A stretch of 64,000 nucleotides of DNA from Clostridia bacterium (GTDB lineage Bacteria > Bacillota > Clostridia > TANB77 > CAG-508), in NCBI GenBank assembly GCA_017404545.1, contig JAFRCC010000018.1, positions 1 through 64,000 of the forward strand, written 5' to 3'. Numbering within the stretch: position 1 is the first letter of the stretch; each line of letters opens with the position of its first letter. The notes beneath the pieces are model-generated. The model saw only the letters and a list, made by a program, of their open reading frames with translations, ran no database searches and was not told the origin of the DNA. Of this stretch, positions 16,707 to 24,839 are shown piece by piece. Position numbers and translations under genes: made by a program.

Positions 16707-17885
16707 ATGTTTTATGAAAAGCAAGAATTAAAACAAAGAGAAAACTATAAAAAGATGTTAAAAATAGTTGGCAGTCTTTCAAATATATTCTCTGAAAGTG
16801 ATAAACCATATTTATATTATAGATGTCACGAAAATATTTTCTGTAAATATTTTGATGCTACAAATTTAAGCAGAGAAGACTGTTCAGCAGATGCTCAAAA
16901 AGGTAACATAGGCATTGGTTTAAAAACATGGATTGATGCAGATAACCAAAAGGTAGCAGAATTTAACAAGCTCAAAGAAACATATATGGATTTACCACAA
17001 TATGAAATGGTATGCAAAATAGCCGAATACAGAAATGAAAGAATCAGAATAACTAAAAATCTACATGGTATTTCTGAAATGATATATCATATTGTTAAAA
17101 GAATACCTAATGCAATGCAAATATACGAGTATGCTTTTGATACCATCGATATAAAAAACATTAAAATAATAGACTCAAAATCTCAAAAAAATAATATATA
17201 CTTTACTGATAGAAAACACACATATCACTTTAATGTTAGCAAAAGTACATTATACATGATTTTTGAAAATATGATATTATTAGATTCTTTTGAAGTAAAT
17301 ATACTCGAAGATCCATATTCATATTTAGAAAATTTATTAAGTCAGAATGAAGACGTATTTACAGATGTAAAACGAATAATAAAACAAGAAAATAAATATG
17401 AGCAATTGTGTTTAAGATTATATACTATTAATAAATCTACAAAAGAAAAAACAATTGAAGTGCATAGTGGACTTAATCAATGGAATGGAGCAAGGAAAAA
17501 TACAGCCACTAATACATATACGCCAAGAAATCCAAATGAACTGTATATCCCATATCCAGCAGTTGATAGAAATAGAAGTGAAGGATTCTTTCCACCAAGA
17601 GACGAAATATTTGATTTAATACTACCGGATGGAAAGACAATACAAGCTAAAGTATGTCAAGCAGACGGTAAAGCAATAATGAGTAATCCAAATTCTGATT
17701 TAGGAAAATGGTTACTGAGAGATGTATTCGAACTACCAGAAGGAAAGATTTTAACATATGAAATGCTTAAAATATATGGCATAGATTCTGTTATATTTAC
17801 CAAAATAAGTGATAAAAAATATAAAATAGATTTTACTGAAGTTGGTACATATGAAAAGTTACTAAATGAAGATGATGATGAATAA
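16707..17885 (+). CDS. Probable type II restriction endonuclease
   Basis: This 392-residue protein precedes a DNA cytosine methyltransferase in the same direction. Its C-terminal part (about 265-360) has PRNPNELYIPYPAVDRNR, GFFPPRDEIFDLILPDG and KAIMSNPNSDLGKWLL, which I recognise as the B3-like DNA-binding region shared by several type II restriction enzymes. An N-terminal region (NIGIGLKTWI near residue 70) may hold the nuclease, but no certain catalytic motif was found. The call rests on this C-terminal pattern and on pairing with the methyltransferase. An unrelated effector is possible. Confidence 0.6.
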   Translation: MFYEKQELKQRENYKKMLKIVGSLSNIFSESDKPYLYYRCHENIFCKYFDATNLSREDCSADAQKGNIGIGLKTWIDADNQKVAEFNKLKETYMDLPQYEMVCKIAEYRNERIRITKNLHGISEMIYHIVKRIPNAMQIYEYAFDTIDIKNIKIIDSKSQKNNIYFTDRKHTYHFNVSKSTLYMIFENMILLDSFEVNILEDPYSYLENLLSQNEDVFTDVKRIIKQENKYEQLCLRLYTINKSTKEKTIEVHSGLNQWNGARKNTATNTYTPRNPNELYIPYPAVDRNRSEGFFPPRDEIFDLILPDGKTIQAKVCQADGKAIMSNPNSDLGKWLLRDVFELPEGKILTYEMLKIYGIDSVIFTKISDKKYKIDFTEVGTYEKLLNEDDDE

Positions 17886-17899
17886 TAGATAACAAATAA

Positions 17900-17949
17900 T
17901 AGGAGAGGTAGCTCTCCTAATTTATAGGATAAACAATGCGGCGAGCCGC
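17900..17949 (+). promoter_or_regulatory. Hairpin and GC palindrome between restriction and methyltransferase genes
   Basis: TAGGAGAG (17900-17907) / CTCTCCTA (17912-17919) form an 8-base stem without a good T run. Just after it GCGGC-GA-GCCGC (17938-17949) forms a palindrome that stands out in AT-rich DNA, shortly before the methyltransferase ribosome binding site AAAAGGAG. Confidence 0.55.
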
Positions 17950-17972
17950 AAGAAAAGGAGAACGAGAGATTT

Positions 17973-18944
17973 ATGTATAAAGTATGTAGCCTTTTTGCAG
18001 GCGTAGGAGGAATAGATTTAGGTTTTTTACAAACCAATGAATGTGAAGTTGTATATGCAAACGAATTTGACAAGTATGCAGTAACAACTTATGAAAAAAA
18101 TTTTAAAACTAAAGTAGATTGTAGAGATATACATGAGGTAAAACTAGAAGAAATACCAGAGTTTGATATTATGGTAGGTGGTTTTCCTTGTACCTCATTT
18201 TCTGTTGCAGGATATAGAAAAGGATTTGAAGATGATAGAACAGGAGATTTATTCTTTGAAATGGAGAGAATATTCAAGGTACGAAAACCAAGAGTAATAT
18301 TTTTGGAAAACGTAAAAAATCTTGTGGGACACGATAATGGAAATACTTTCAGAACTATCATAAAATGTTTAGAAGAAGCAGGGTATAAAGACAAAATACG
18401 TTACAATGTACTAAATGCCTGTGAGTACGGAGATGTTCCACAGAATAGGGAAAGAATCTACATAGTTGCATTTCGAGAGAAAGAAGACTATGACAATTTT
18501 CAAATGCCATTGCCTATACAACTAAATACAACCATAAAGAAAGTATTTAATTTCGATGGAAAAGTTGATGAAAAGTATTACTATACAGAAGGAAAATTTA
18601 AGGGAGATATTTACAAACAATTATCTGAAGAAATGAATGATGATAATACAGTTTATCAATGGAGACGTAAATATGTACGAAAAAATCAAAGTAATTTAGT
18701 ACCTACACTAACGGCTAATATGGGAGAGGGAGGACACAATGTTCCGTTGATAAAAACAAAATATGGAATTAGAAAACTTACACCTATCGAGTGCTTTTAT
18801 GCACAAGGATACCCTCAAAACTATGTGTTACCAGATAACATGAGTGATGCTAGACTATATAAGCAAGCAGGAAATAGTGTCGTTGTACCTGTAATAAATA
18901 GAATAGCTAACAATATTGTTTCAGCTTTAGATAGCACAAACTAA
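17973..18944 (+). CDS. DNA (cytosine-5-)-methyltransferase
   Basis: The 323-residue protein has all main C5-methyltransferase motifs in order: motif I SLFAGVGGIDLGF (4-16), motif IV GGFPCTSFSVAG with the catalytic Cys near residue 73, motif VI LENVKNL near 110, motif VIII PQNRERIYIV near 155, and motif X KQAGNSVVVPVI near the C-terminus. It transfers methyl from SAM to cytosine in a specific site. It follows the probable restriction gene and is expected to protect host DNA. The start ATG 17973 has AAAGGAGAACGAGAG upstream. The recognition site cannot be read from the sequence. Confidence 0.95.
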   Translation: MYKVCSLFAGVGGIDLGFLQTNECEVVYANEFDKYAVTTYEKNFKTKVDCRDIHEVKLEEIPEFDIMVGGFPCTSFSVAGYRKGFEDDRTGDLFFEMERIFKVRKPRVIFLENVKNLVGHDNGNTFRTIIKCLEEAGYKDKIRYNVLNACEYGDVPQNRERIYIVAFREKEDYDNFQMPLPIQLNTTIKKVFNFDGKVDEKYYYTEGKFKGDIYKQLSEEMNDDNTVYQWRRKYVRKNQSNLVPTLTANMGEGGHNVPLIKTKYGIRKLTPIECFYAQGYPQNYVLPDNMSDARLYKQAGNSVVVPVINRIANNIVSALDSTN

Positions 18945-18998
18945 AATAAGTATAAGGCTTTGATGTTAAGATAAATCACACATCGAATTATGTAAAAT

Positions 18999-19027
18999 TT
19001 GACAAATGACAAATGTTATGCTAAAAT
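18999..19027 (+). promoter_or_regulatory. Strong sigma-A promoter of the second cargo operon
   Basis: TTGACA (18999-19004), 17-base spacer, TAAAAT (19022-19027). It is followed by a leader of about 150 bases before the first acetyltransferase start. Confidence 0.75.
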
Positions 19028-19120
19028 TAAAAACATATTTAAGAGTTTATCTAGGAAATAACATTCCGAGCGATAAAGGACAATGAAAATTAGTTAATTG
19101 TTTACACGAAGTGAGATATA

Positions 19121-19174
19121 AAGTCTTGCAAAGGAGTCTTAAAAGATTCTTTTTGCAGGACTTATTTTTATTTT
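19121..19174 (+). terminator. Leader hairpin with T run before acetyltransferase operon
   Basis: AAGTCTTGCAAAGG (from 19121) pairs with TTTTTGCAGGACTT (ending 19163) with few mismatches, followed by ATTTTTATTTT. As it lies between the promoter at 18999 and the gene at 19189, it is a likely attenuator terminator. Confidence 0.65.
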
Positions 19175-19188
19175 AGGGAGTGATTAAG

Positions 19189-19710
19189 ATGCAAGATATT
19201 ATAATTAGAAATGCAACTATTAAAGATATTGAAGAAATTGCGGATATAAAAATTGAAGGTTGGCGAACAGCGTATAGAGGAATTATAGATGATAATTTTC
19301 TTGATAATATGGATATGGAACAAGAAATTGAGAAAAGAAGAAATAATATAGACAATGGTGTAAATATTGTAGTAGCTGAACTGAATAAAAAGGTTATCGG
19401 ATTTTGTTTATATAGAAACTACAATAAAAATACAGAAAAATATCCAGAGGCTGATTGTGAAATTTCTTCTCTCTACGTAAAAAGTAACCTAAGAAGAAAT
19501 GGTATCGGAAGAAAACTTATGCAATATGTTATAGAACTATTAAAAAAAGAAGATAAGAAAAAAATGATATTAGGTTGTTTTGAAAAAAACTATCCGTCAA
19601 GAGCATTTTATGAAAAAATGGGTGGGATAGTTTTTGACTACGATGAGATTGAATTTGGAAACAAAAAATATACGTTAGCACTATACGAATACAATATTGC
19701 TAATATGTAA
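19189..19710 (+). CDS. GNAT family N-acetyltransferase
   Basis: ATG 19189 is behind GGGAG (GTG 19180 rejected). The 173-residue enzyme has a full GNAT fold: N-terminal IIIRNATIKDIEEIADIKIEGW, the acetyl-CoA motif SNLRRNGIGRKLMQYVIELL near residues 100-120, and the end motif YPSRAFYEKMGG near 140. The GWRTAYRGII segment near 25-34 is common in acetyltransferases near antibiotic-modifying enzymes and in RimI-like proteins. It heads a cluster of modifying enzymes behind an attenuator-like leader. Substrate unknown. Confidence 0.88.
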   Translation: MQDIIIRNATIKDIEEIADIKIEGWRTAYRGIIDDNFLDNMDMEQEIEKRRNNIDNGVNIVVAELNKKVIGFCLYRNYNKNTEKYPEADCEISSLYVKSNLRRNGIGRKLMQYVIELLKKEDKKKMILGCFEKNYPSRAFYEKMGGIVFDYDEIEFGNKKYTLALYEYNIANM

Positions 19711-19735
19711 GGGATGAAAGATAGGAGAGATTATT

Positions 19736-20215
19736 ATGGTTGAAATAAAAGAATACCAAGAAAAATATGCAAAAGAAATGTCTAATATAATAATAACTAA
19801 TATGTATGAAATAAATATTAAAGATCACGGAAAAGAGATTATTGATAAATTGTCAAAACATTTTACAGAAGAAGAAATAAAAAAGAATTATCCTAAAAGA
19901 ATTAAAAATTATGTTGCTATCGAAGGAAACGAAGTTGTAGGAACTATAAGTATAAACAACTTAAGAGGAGATGATACAGGTACAAAATATATAATTCTAA
20001 CAGTATTTGTAAAAATGGAAAAACATCATCAAGGAATAGGAACTACGCTTATAAAGAAAATAGAGGATTACGCTCTAAGTATAGGAGCAAAAGAATTATA
20101 TATACCTGCTTCAATATATGCGTGTGAATTTTATCGTAAATTAGGTTATGATTATTTAGACGGTAAAAAAGAATTTAATGAAGATAAAGAATATACTTTG
20201 GTAAAGTATTTATAA
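19736..20215 (+). CDS. GNAT family N-acetyltransferase
   Basis: The 159-residue protein has the GNAT pattern with TVFVKMEKHHQGIGTTLIKK near 85-105 as acetyl-CoA motif and YACEFYRKLGYDYL near the C-terminus. The start ATG 19736 follows GGAGAG. It lies 25 bases after the preceding acetyltransferase and 24 before the HD gene, in one transcription unit. The substrate is unknown. Confidence 0.87.
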   Translation: MVEIKEYQEKYAKEMSNIIITNMYEINIKDHGKEIIDKLSKHFTEEEIKKNYPKRIKNYVAIEGNEVVGTISINNLRGDDTGTKYIILTVFVKMEKHHQGIGTTLIKKIEDYALSIGAKELYIPASIYACEFYRKLGYDYLDGKKEFNEDKEYTLVKYL

Positions 20216-20239
20216 AGTAAAAGGGGAAGAAACAGAAAA

Positions 20240-20809
20240 ATGAATATCATAAAGCAAATTGAAAAAGAGGTAAAAGAAAAAATAAATGAATATAAAGATA
20301 ATGCAGAAGACCATTACGATTTTTGGAACGAACACATCAAATATGTTTATATTGAAAGCCAAAAGTTAGCAAGACAATATAGTGCTGATATTGAAATTGT
20401 AAAACTAGGTGCCTTATTACATGATATAGCACTTATTTGCAAAGTAGGAGAAAGAAAAGATCATCATATAAACGGAAAGATATTAGCTGAAGAAATACTA
20501 AAAAAGTATGATTATCCCAAAGAAAAAATGGACAGGGTATTAAGCTGTGTTTATAATCATAGAAGTAGTAAAAATGCAAGAAGTATTGAAGATTTATGCG
20601 TTGCGGATGCTGATATTATTGCTCATTTTGATAATATACCAATGTTATTTAATTCTGCATATAATAGAAACAATATTAATCTTAATGAAGTAAGAGATTG
20701 GTTAAAAGAAGGTTTTGAAAAAGATTATAATGATTTAAGCGATAGAACAAAGGAAAGTTTCAAGGAGCAATATAAATTGATATGTAAAATTGTTTTAGGA
20801 GATGAATAA
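20240..20809 (+). CDS. HD-domain phosphohydrolase
   Basis: A 189-residue HD-superfamily protein. Metal ligands are seen as His in FWNEHIKYVY near 31, the HD pair in LGALLHDIAL near 60, further His in DHHINGK near 73, and Asp in VADADIIAHFD near 122-126. Such small HD proteins hydrolyse nucleotides or phosphate esters. The ATG follows AGGGGAAG. It is embedded among acetyltransferases and methyltransferases of the cargo cluster; whether it acts on the same substrate is unknown. Confidence 0.85.
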   Translation: MNIIKQIEKEVKEKINEYKDNAEDHYDFWNEHIKYVYIESQKLARQYSADIEIVKLGALLHDIALICKVGERKDHHINGKILAEEILKKYDYPKEKMDRVLSCVYNHRSSKNARSIEDLCVADADIIAHFDNIPMLFNSAYNRNNINLNEVRDWLKEGFEKDYNDLSDRTKESFKEQYKLICKIVLGDE

Positions 20810-20812
20810 AAA

Positions 20813-21343
20813 ATGAATTATAGATTACCAAAGCTAGAAGATTATAAGATTCTAAAGGATTACGTTATAGAACATTATTCTAATCATGAGAGGAGTATTA
20901 GTGCCAGTTTAGGAATGACTAATATGAAATATGAAGATTGGGTCGAAAAAGTAAATCGAAATAGCCAAAAAGCCGATGATGAATGGGGAAGATACTATTT
21001 GTATCTAGTATTTGATGACGACAAGTTAGTTGGATTATTAAATATTAGATTTGATTTATCAGACAAGCTAAGGAATTTGTATGGAGACATTGGTTATGGA
21101 GTAAGACCAAGTGAAAGAAGGAAAGGATATGCTACTAAAATGTTAAAATATGCTTTACAAGTTTGCAAAGAAAAGAATATGAAAGAAGTGATTTTAGGGT
21201 GCTATGAAAAAAACTATGGATCTAATAAAACCATTATAAAGAATGGTGGTATTTTACATAGAACAAGCTATGATGAAAAGAAATTGAGTGATAAATGGAC
21301 TATTAGATTAAAAGAAAATTTTTATAAAATTGAACTAAGTTAA
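20813..21343 (+). CDS. GNAT family N-acetyltransferase
   Basis: The 176-residue protein has a GNAT core with IGYGVRPSERRKGYATKMLK near residues 95-115 and CYEKNYGSNKTIIKNGG near 140-155, a pattern close to that of aminoglycoside- and RimJ-like acetyltransferases. It begins 3 bases after the HD gene stop, so the pair is translationally coupled. It is the fifth acetyltransferase in the cargo region. The target is not visible. Confidence 0.87.
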   Translation: MNYRLPKLEDYKILKDYVIEHYSNHERSISASLGMTNMKYEDWVEKVNRNSQKADDEWGRYYLYLVFDDDKLVGLLNIRFDLSDKLRNLYGDIGYGVRPSERRKGYATKMLKYALQVCKEKNMKEVILGCYEKNYGSNKTIIKNGGILHRTSYDEKKLSDKWTIRLKENFYKIELS

Positions 21344-21368
21344 TGTTAAAAATTGAGGAGGAATCTTT

Positions 21369-22010
21369 ATGAAAAAAATGAAAGAATATTTTGATGATGA
21401 AGCAGTCGAACACGATAATCTATTTCTAAAAGATATGGAAATGACTGAATTTTATGATGAAGTAGAGAGAACACTAGAGCAATATAAGAATAAATCTTCT
21501 GTGCTAGTTTTAGGTTGTGGTAGTGGATTAGAAATAGAAAGACTAAAATTTCCTTGTAATGTTGTTGGTGTAGATATTTCTGATAAAATGTTAGAAGTAT
21601 TGAAAAAGAAAAAGCTCTATGACGGTGTCGAATTAACTACTGTATGTGGTTCATTTTTAGATTTAGATTTTGAAGAGAACCATTATGATATAGTTTTATC
21701 TTGCTATGCATTACACCATTTTAATTCAGAGCAAAAGCTTAATCTTTATAAAAAAATATATACATCATTAAGAAATGGTGGTGTATTTGTTAATGGCGAT
21801 ACAATAGCAGTTTCCAAAGATGAAGAAAATGAACTTATGACAAAAGCCGTACAATTATACAAAGATGAGAATATGCCATTTGCAAGTTTGCACGTTGATG
21901 TTCCATTTTGTTGGGAGCACGAAAAGAAAGTGCTAGGAAATGCTGGCTTTTTAAGAGTGGATCTTGTTAAAGAATGGCAAAACACAAAACTATATAAATG
22001 TGAAAAATAA
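21369..22010 (+). CDS. Class I SAM-dependent methyltransferase
   Basis: The 213-residue protein shows SAM motif I VLVLGCGSGLEIERL near 45-59, the acidic residue ending strand 2 (VVGVDISDKML near 67), and motif IV YDIVLSCYALHHF near 104-116. The ATG follows TTGAGGAGGA. Fold and length fit a small-molecule methyltransferase. It is followed by a second methyltransferase 21 bases later. They are not close copies of each other. Confidence 0.88.
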   Translation: MKKMKEYFDDEAVEHDNLFLKDMEMTEFYDEVERTLEQYKNKSSVLVLGCGSGLEIERLKFPCNVVGVDISDKMLEVLKKKKLYDGVELTTVCGSFLDLDFEENHYDIVLSCYALHHFNSEQKLNLYKKIYTSLRNGGVFVNGDTIAVSKDEENELMTKAVQLYKDENMPFASLHVDVPFCWEHEKKVLGNAGFLRVDLVKEWQNTKLYKCEK

Positions 22011-22031
22011 TAAATGAAAGGATTATAAAAA

Positions 22032-22847
22032 ATGACAGATTTTGATAAAGTAAGAAATTATTACAAAGGTTTTAATGAAAAAGATAGACTTACAAATGAT
22101 AATAGTGGAAGATTAGAATATGAAATGGCAATGAGAATTTTAAATAACTATTTACCGAAACAGGCGAGAATTCTTGATTTAGGTGGAGCAGCAGGGGTAT
22201 ATAGTTTTCCTTTAGTGGATAACGGTTATGAGGTTTACCTTGCAGATTTATCAGAAGACTTAATCAATCAAGCGAAAGAGCAAAATAAAAATGTACCTAA
22301 CAAAATTAAATCATGCGATGTTGTTAATGCCATTGATTTAAGCATCTATAATGATAATCAATTCGATATTGTTTTATTATTTGGACCTCTATACCATCTA
22401 TTAGAAGAAAATGAAAGAAAACAATGCTTAAATGAGGTACATAGAGTATTAAAAAAAGGTGGAATGGTATTTGCAAGTTTTATACCATATTTATCAGGAA
22501 GTATTGCCATACTAGATAGGTATTTTAGACATTCTGAGCAGGTTGATGAAAACAATCTTGATGAAGTATTTAAAACTGGAAAATTTAATAATTTAGCTAG
22601 TAAAGGATTTCAAGAAGGATATTATCCTACGTCTGACGAAATAGAGGATTTATTCAAATCTTGTAATTTTGAAAAAATAACTATTAAATCAATAAGAGGT
22701 ATTGGATATGAAAAAGAAGATAATATATACAATATTACTGATAAGACTGTTTTTAATAAGGTAATGGAATTAATCTGGCAAACTTCAAATAATAAAGAAA
22801 TTATAGAAATGTGCGGACACGCAATGTATATAGGAAAAAAAATATAA
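22032..22847 (+). CDS. Class I SAM-dependent methyltransferase
   Basis: The 271-residue protein has motif I ARILDLGGAAGVYSFPL near residues 43-59, VYLADLSEDLINQA near 67 and FDIVLLFGPLYHL near 115-127. A downstream EDLFKSCNFEKITIKSIRG segment resembles the C-terminal part of ubiquinone/small-molecule methyltransferases. It is the last gene of the cargo operon, followed at once by a terminator. Substrate unknown. Confidence 0.88.
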   Translation: MTDFDKVRNYYKGFNEKDRLTNDNSGRLEYEMAMRILNNYLPKQARILDLGGAAGVYSFPLVDNGYEVYLADLSEDLINQAKEQNKNVPNKIKSCDVVNAIDLSIYNDNQFDIVLLFGPLYHLLEENERKQCLNEVHRVLKKGGMVFASFIPYLSGSIAILDRYFRHSEQVDENNLDEVFKTGKFNNLASKGFQEGYYPTSDEIEDLFKSCNFEKITIKSIRGIGYEKEDNIYNITDKTVFNKVMELIWQTSNNKEIIEMCGHAMYIGKKI

Positions 22848-22850
22848 AAA

Positions 22851-22878
22851 GAGGAGACTTGTGCTCCTCAATTTTTTT
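22851..22878. terminator. Intrinsic terminator of the cargo operon
   Basis: GAGGAG (22851-22856) / CTCCTC (22864-22869), loop 7, then AATTTTTTT; A-rich left flank lets it also end the convergent Spo0A-like gene. Confidence 0.8.
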
Positions 22879-22881
22879 GTT

Positions 22882-23598
22882 TTATTTTGTTTCTGTTCTA
22901 TACTTCCAAACTATCTTCTCAATTATTTCAGATGGGGAGTAGGCGTTTAAATCATTACTTCCGAAAAACGAGCGTGTATATTCAGTATTTGGGCTAGTTC
23001 TTACTAGCTCTATTACTTTATATACGCTTTTTTTAGCTGTATCATAAGAAATATGATTTATCTTACTTACACTATAAAAAATATTGTTAATATGACCTCC
23101 TAGTAAAAAAGGATTTGAAATTGATACATGGATAAATGATAAGAAATACTGAGTAGTGTGAGCATATGGTTTTAAATTAAAAACATTAATAAGTTTAATA
23201 GACAAAGATCTATCAGATAAAAGCGAAGTATCAATCAACTCCAAAATACTATTTTGCAAAATATCCGTAGCAACATTAGATGGAAATATCCTTTCAGGAA
23301 TCTTGCACCTAAAAAGCATATTACGTAGGCTCTGACTATTAGATATTACAATAGTCTTGCAATGTGCGTTTTTAGATTTTGAAACATCTTTGAGTAAATC
23401 AAATACTTCTGTATCATTAAACGATACATTCAAAATTAAGACATCAATTTTACTTTTGACAAAAACATTTAATATCTCTTTTGTTTTTCTTACAAAATAT
23501 TCTTCATATTCATATAAGTTAGAACTTTCCAAGGAAATGAGATTATGAAGCTTTGGCTTATGTACAACACTATCATAAACAAATACTACTTTTTTCAT
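22882..23598 (-). CDS. Spo0A-like response regulator with degenerate receiver
   Basis: The 238-residue protein starts with a receiver-like region (KKVVFVYDSVVHKP, then VDVLILNVSF around residue 52, where the usual phosphate-accepting Asp context is missing). The C-terminal 105 residues resemble the Spo0A DNA-binding domain: FIHVSISNPFLLGGHINNIF, HISYDTAKKSVYKVIELV and TRSFFGSNDLNAYSPSEII match the helices and the LFGYT-like element of Spo0A. The gene lies inside an ICE and is not the housekeeping spo0A. It probably binds 0A-type boxes, two of which lie in its own upstream region. Confidence 0.78.
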   Translation of the reverse strand: MKKVVFVYDSVVHKPKLHNLISLESSNLYEYEEYFVRKTKEILNVFVKSKIDVLILNVSFNDTEVFDLLKDVSKSKNAHCKTIVISNSQSLRNMLFRCKIPERIFPSNVATDILQNSILELIDTSLLSDRSLSIKLINVFNLKPYAHTTQYFLSFIHVSISNPFLLGGHINNIFYSVSKINHISYDTAKKSVYKVIELVRTSPNTEYTRSFFGSNDLNAYSPSEIIEKIVWKYRTETK

Positions 23599-23636
23599 TC
23601 TTATTGAATTGTTCCTTTCAATATTAAACTACAGGC

Positions 23637-23702
23637 ATTATATCACGCAACCCCAGTAAAAACAATACTTTCAAGTTGTCAAATTTTCGACATATTTCGA
23701 CA
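23637..23702 (-). promoter_or_regulatory. Promoter and 0A-box-like sites of the Spo0A-like gene
   Basis: On the minus strand a promoter TTGTTT-N17-TATAAT (the -10 at 23642-23637) reads into the Spo0A-like gene. Upstream of it, TGTCGAA occurs twice (23702-23696 and 23692-23686), exactly 10 bases apart, matching the TGTCGAA core bound by Spo0A. Confidence 0.65.
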
Positions 23703-24081
23703 AAATAATACATTTTTTCATTTTTTTGTCATTGATTTTTATTCAGAATTGTCATTATTATCATTAAAACTTATGGTATAGGGAAGAAACAGTTTTACAT
23801 AATACATTACACAAGCTATACAAGAATATTACCAAATCCACACCCAAATGCTATCAAACGTATACCAAATAAGTACCTAAAGTTCCAATAATTACTTGTC
23901 TAAGAATATAATTTCTTACGATATACAAATGCAACTATTTAAGTTACATTCGATGAATATTATAAGAAACAGCAGACCTACATAAGTAAGAGGGAATAGG
24001 TATATTGTTGGTAATATATGTTAAATTCGTATATTTTTCAATTAAATACTATTGCTTGTACTTAATATATAAGGGATTTAT
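23703..24081. other. Non-coding gap between Spo0A-like and sigma-like genes
   Basis: AT-rich and without a convincing gene. Further TTGTCATT-like sequences near 23727 and 23750 weakly resemble the 0A core. A promoter for the sigma-like gene must lie towards the right end, but none is convincing by eye. Confidence 0.5.
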
Positions 24082-24123
24082 ACGCCTTAATGAATGTCAA
24101 ATGGCATCATTATGGCGTTTTTT
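24082..24123 (+). terminator. First leader terminator before the sigma-like gene
   Basis: ACGCCTTAATGA (from 24082) pairs with TCATTATGGCGT (ending 24118), small internal mismatches, followed by TTTTTT. It lies about 100 bases upstream of the sigma-like gene. Confidence 0.7.
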
Positions 24124-24169
24124 CGATTTAAAATTATTATTGCTTATCATAAATAATCGTGTAAGAGCA

Positions 24170-24221
24170 CCTCCTGATGAATTGGAAAACAAAATTTCAA
24201 TTCGTTCAGGAGGTTTTTTTT
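24170..24221 (+). promoter_or_regulatory. Second leader hairpin covering the ribosome binding site
   Basis: CCTCCTGATGAATTG (24170-24184) pairs over 15 bases with CAATTCGTTCAGGAGG (24198-24213, one bulged T), loop 13, followed by eight T. The 3' arm contains the Shine-Dalgarno sequence AGGAGG of the gene starting at 24222. The same hairpin could therefore end transcription or hide the ribosome binding site. Confidence 0.75.
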
Positions 24222-24806
24222 ATGAAAAATGTTTTATACCAATATGATTATTTACCAATGATTAAAAGATATATCGTTTTATACAAAAATTTAGATGAAA
24301 AAGTAGCTTATGAAATAAAAAGTCCTAAGGAATTTTACAATTATGTTATGTGTCTGATAGAAGATCCTTCTTTACCATATTTACCCAAAATTGAATACTT
24401 TATTAAATGCAAAGGGTTAAAAGGAAAGAATGTAATTCCTGTATCTAAAGAAAACTACATTGACTTTTTTAAGATGCAGAAATATCAAGCAAAACATGAA
24501 GCATATATACGAAGAAAATACTATACAAAATTTTTAGATAATGAATTTACGACATTATCTGAAGCAGCTATGGAAGAAAATATGCTGTCTCTAGATCCAT
24601 TGGAAATACTTATAAAAAATGAATACGACTCTGAACTTAGAGAAAAATGCCAAAGCAAGTTATCCACAACCGAAATGGTTAGAATATACAAATATTTATA
24701 TGAAAACAAGAATTTTACTGAAATTGCAAGGGAAGAAAATAGAAGTAGGACAGCCATCAGCCTCAGTGTTTCCAATGCTTTGAAAAAATTAAAGAAAATG
24801 ATTTAA
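24222..24806 (+). CDS. Sigma-70-like regulator of the element
   Basis: The 194-residue protein starts at ATG 24222. Its last 60 residues look like a sigma region 4 helix-turn-helix: KLSTTEMVRIYKYLYENKNF, then EIAREENRSRTAISLSVSNA. The N-terminal part (DYLPMIKRYIVLYKNLDEKV) is not a canonical region 2, so it may be a divergent sigma factor or an activator such as those found near integrase genes in Tn916-like elements. Its position upstream of the recombinase genes and its complex leader point to control of excision and transfer genes. Confidence 0.7.
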   Translation: MKNVLYQYDYLPMIKRYIVLYKNLDEKVAYEIKSPKEFYNYVMCLIEDPSLPYLPKIEYFIKCKGLKGKNVIPVSKENYIDFFKMQKYQAKHEAYIRRKYYTKFLDNEFTTLSEAAMEENMLSLDPLEILIKNEYDSELREKCQSKLSTTEMVRIYKYLYENKNFTEIAREENRSRTAISLSVSNALKKLKKMI

Positions 24807-24839
24807 AAAATTTTTTTGAAATACCTTACGAAAGTGCCA

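Noticed and set aside
24005..24247. Open frame of 80 codons before the sigma-like gene
   Set aside because: It has no ribosome binding site and runs through both leader hairpins.
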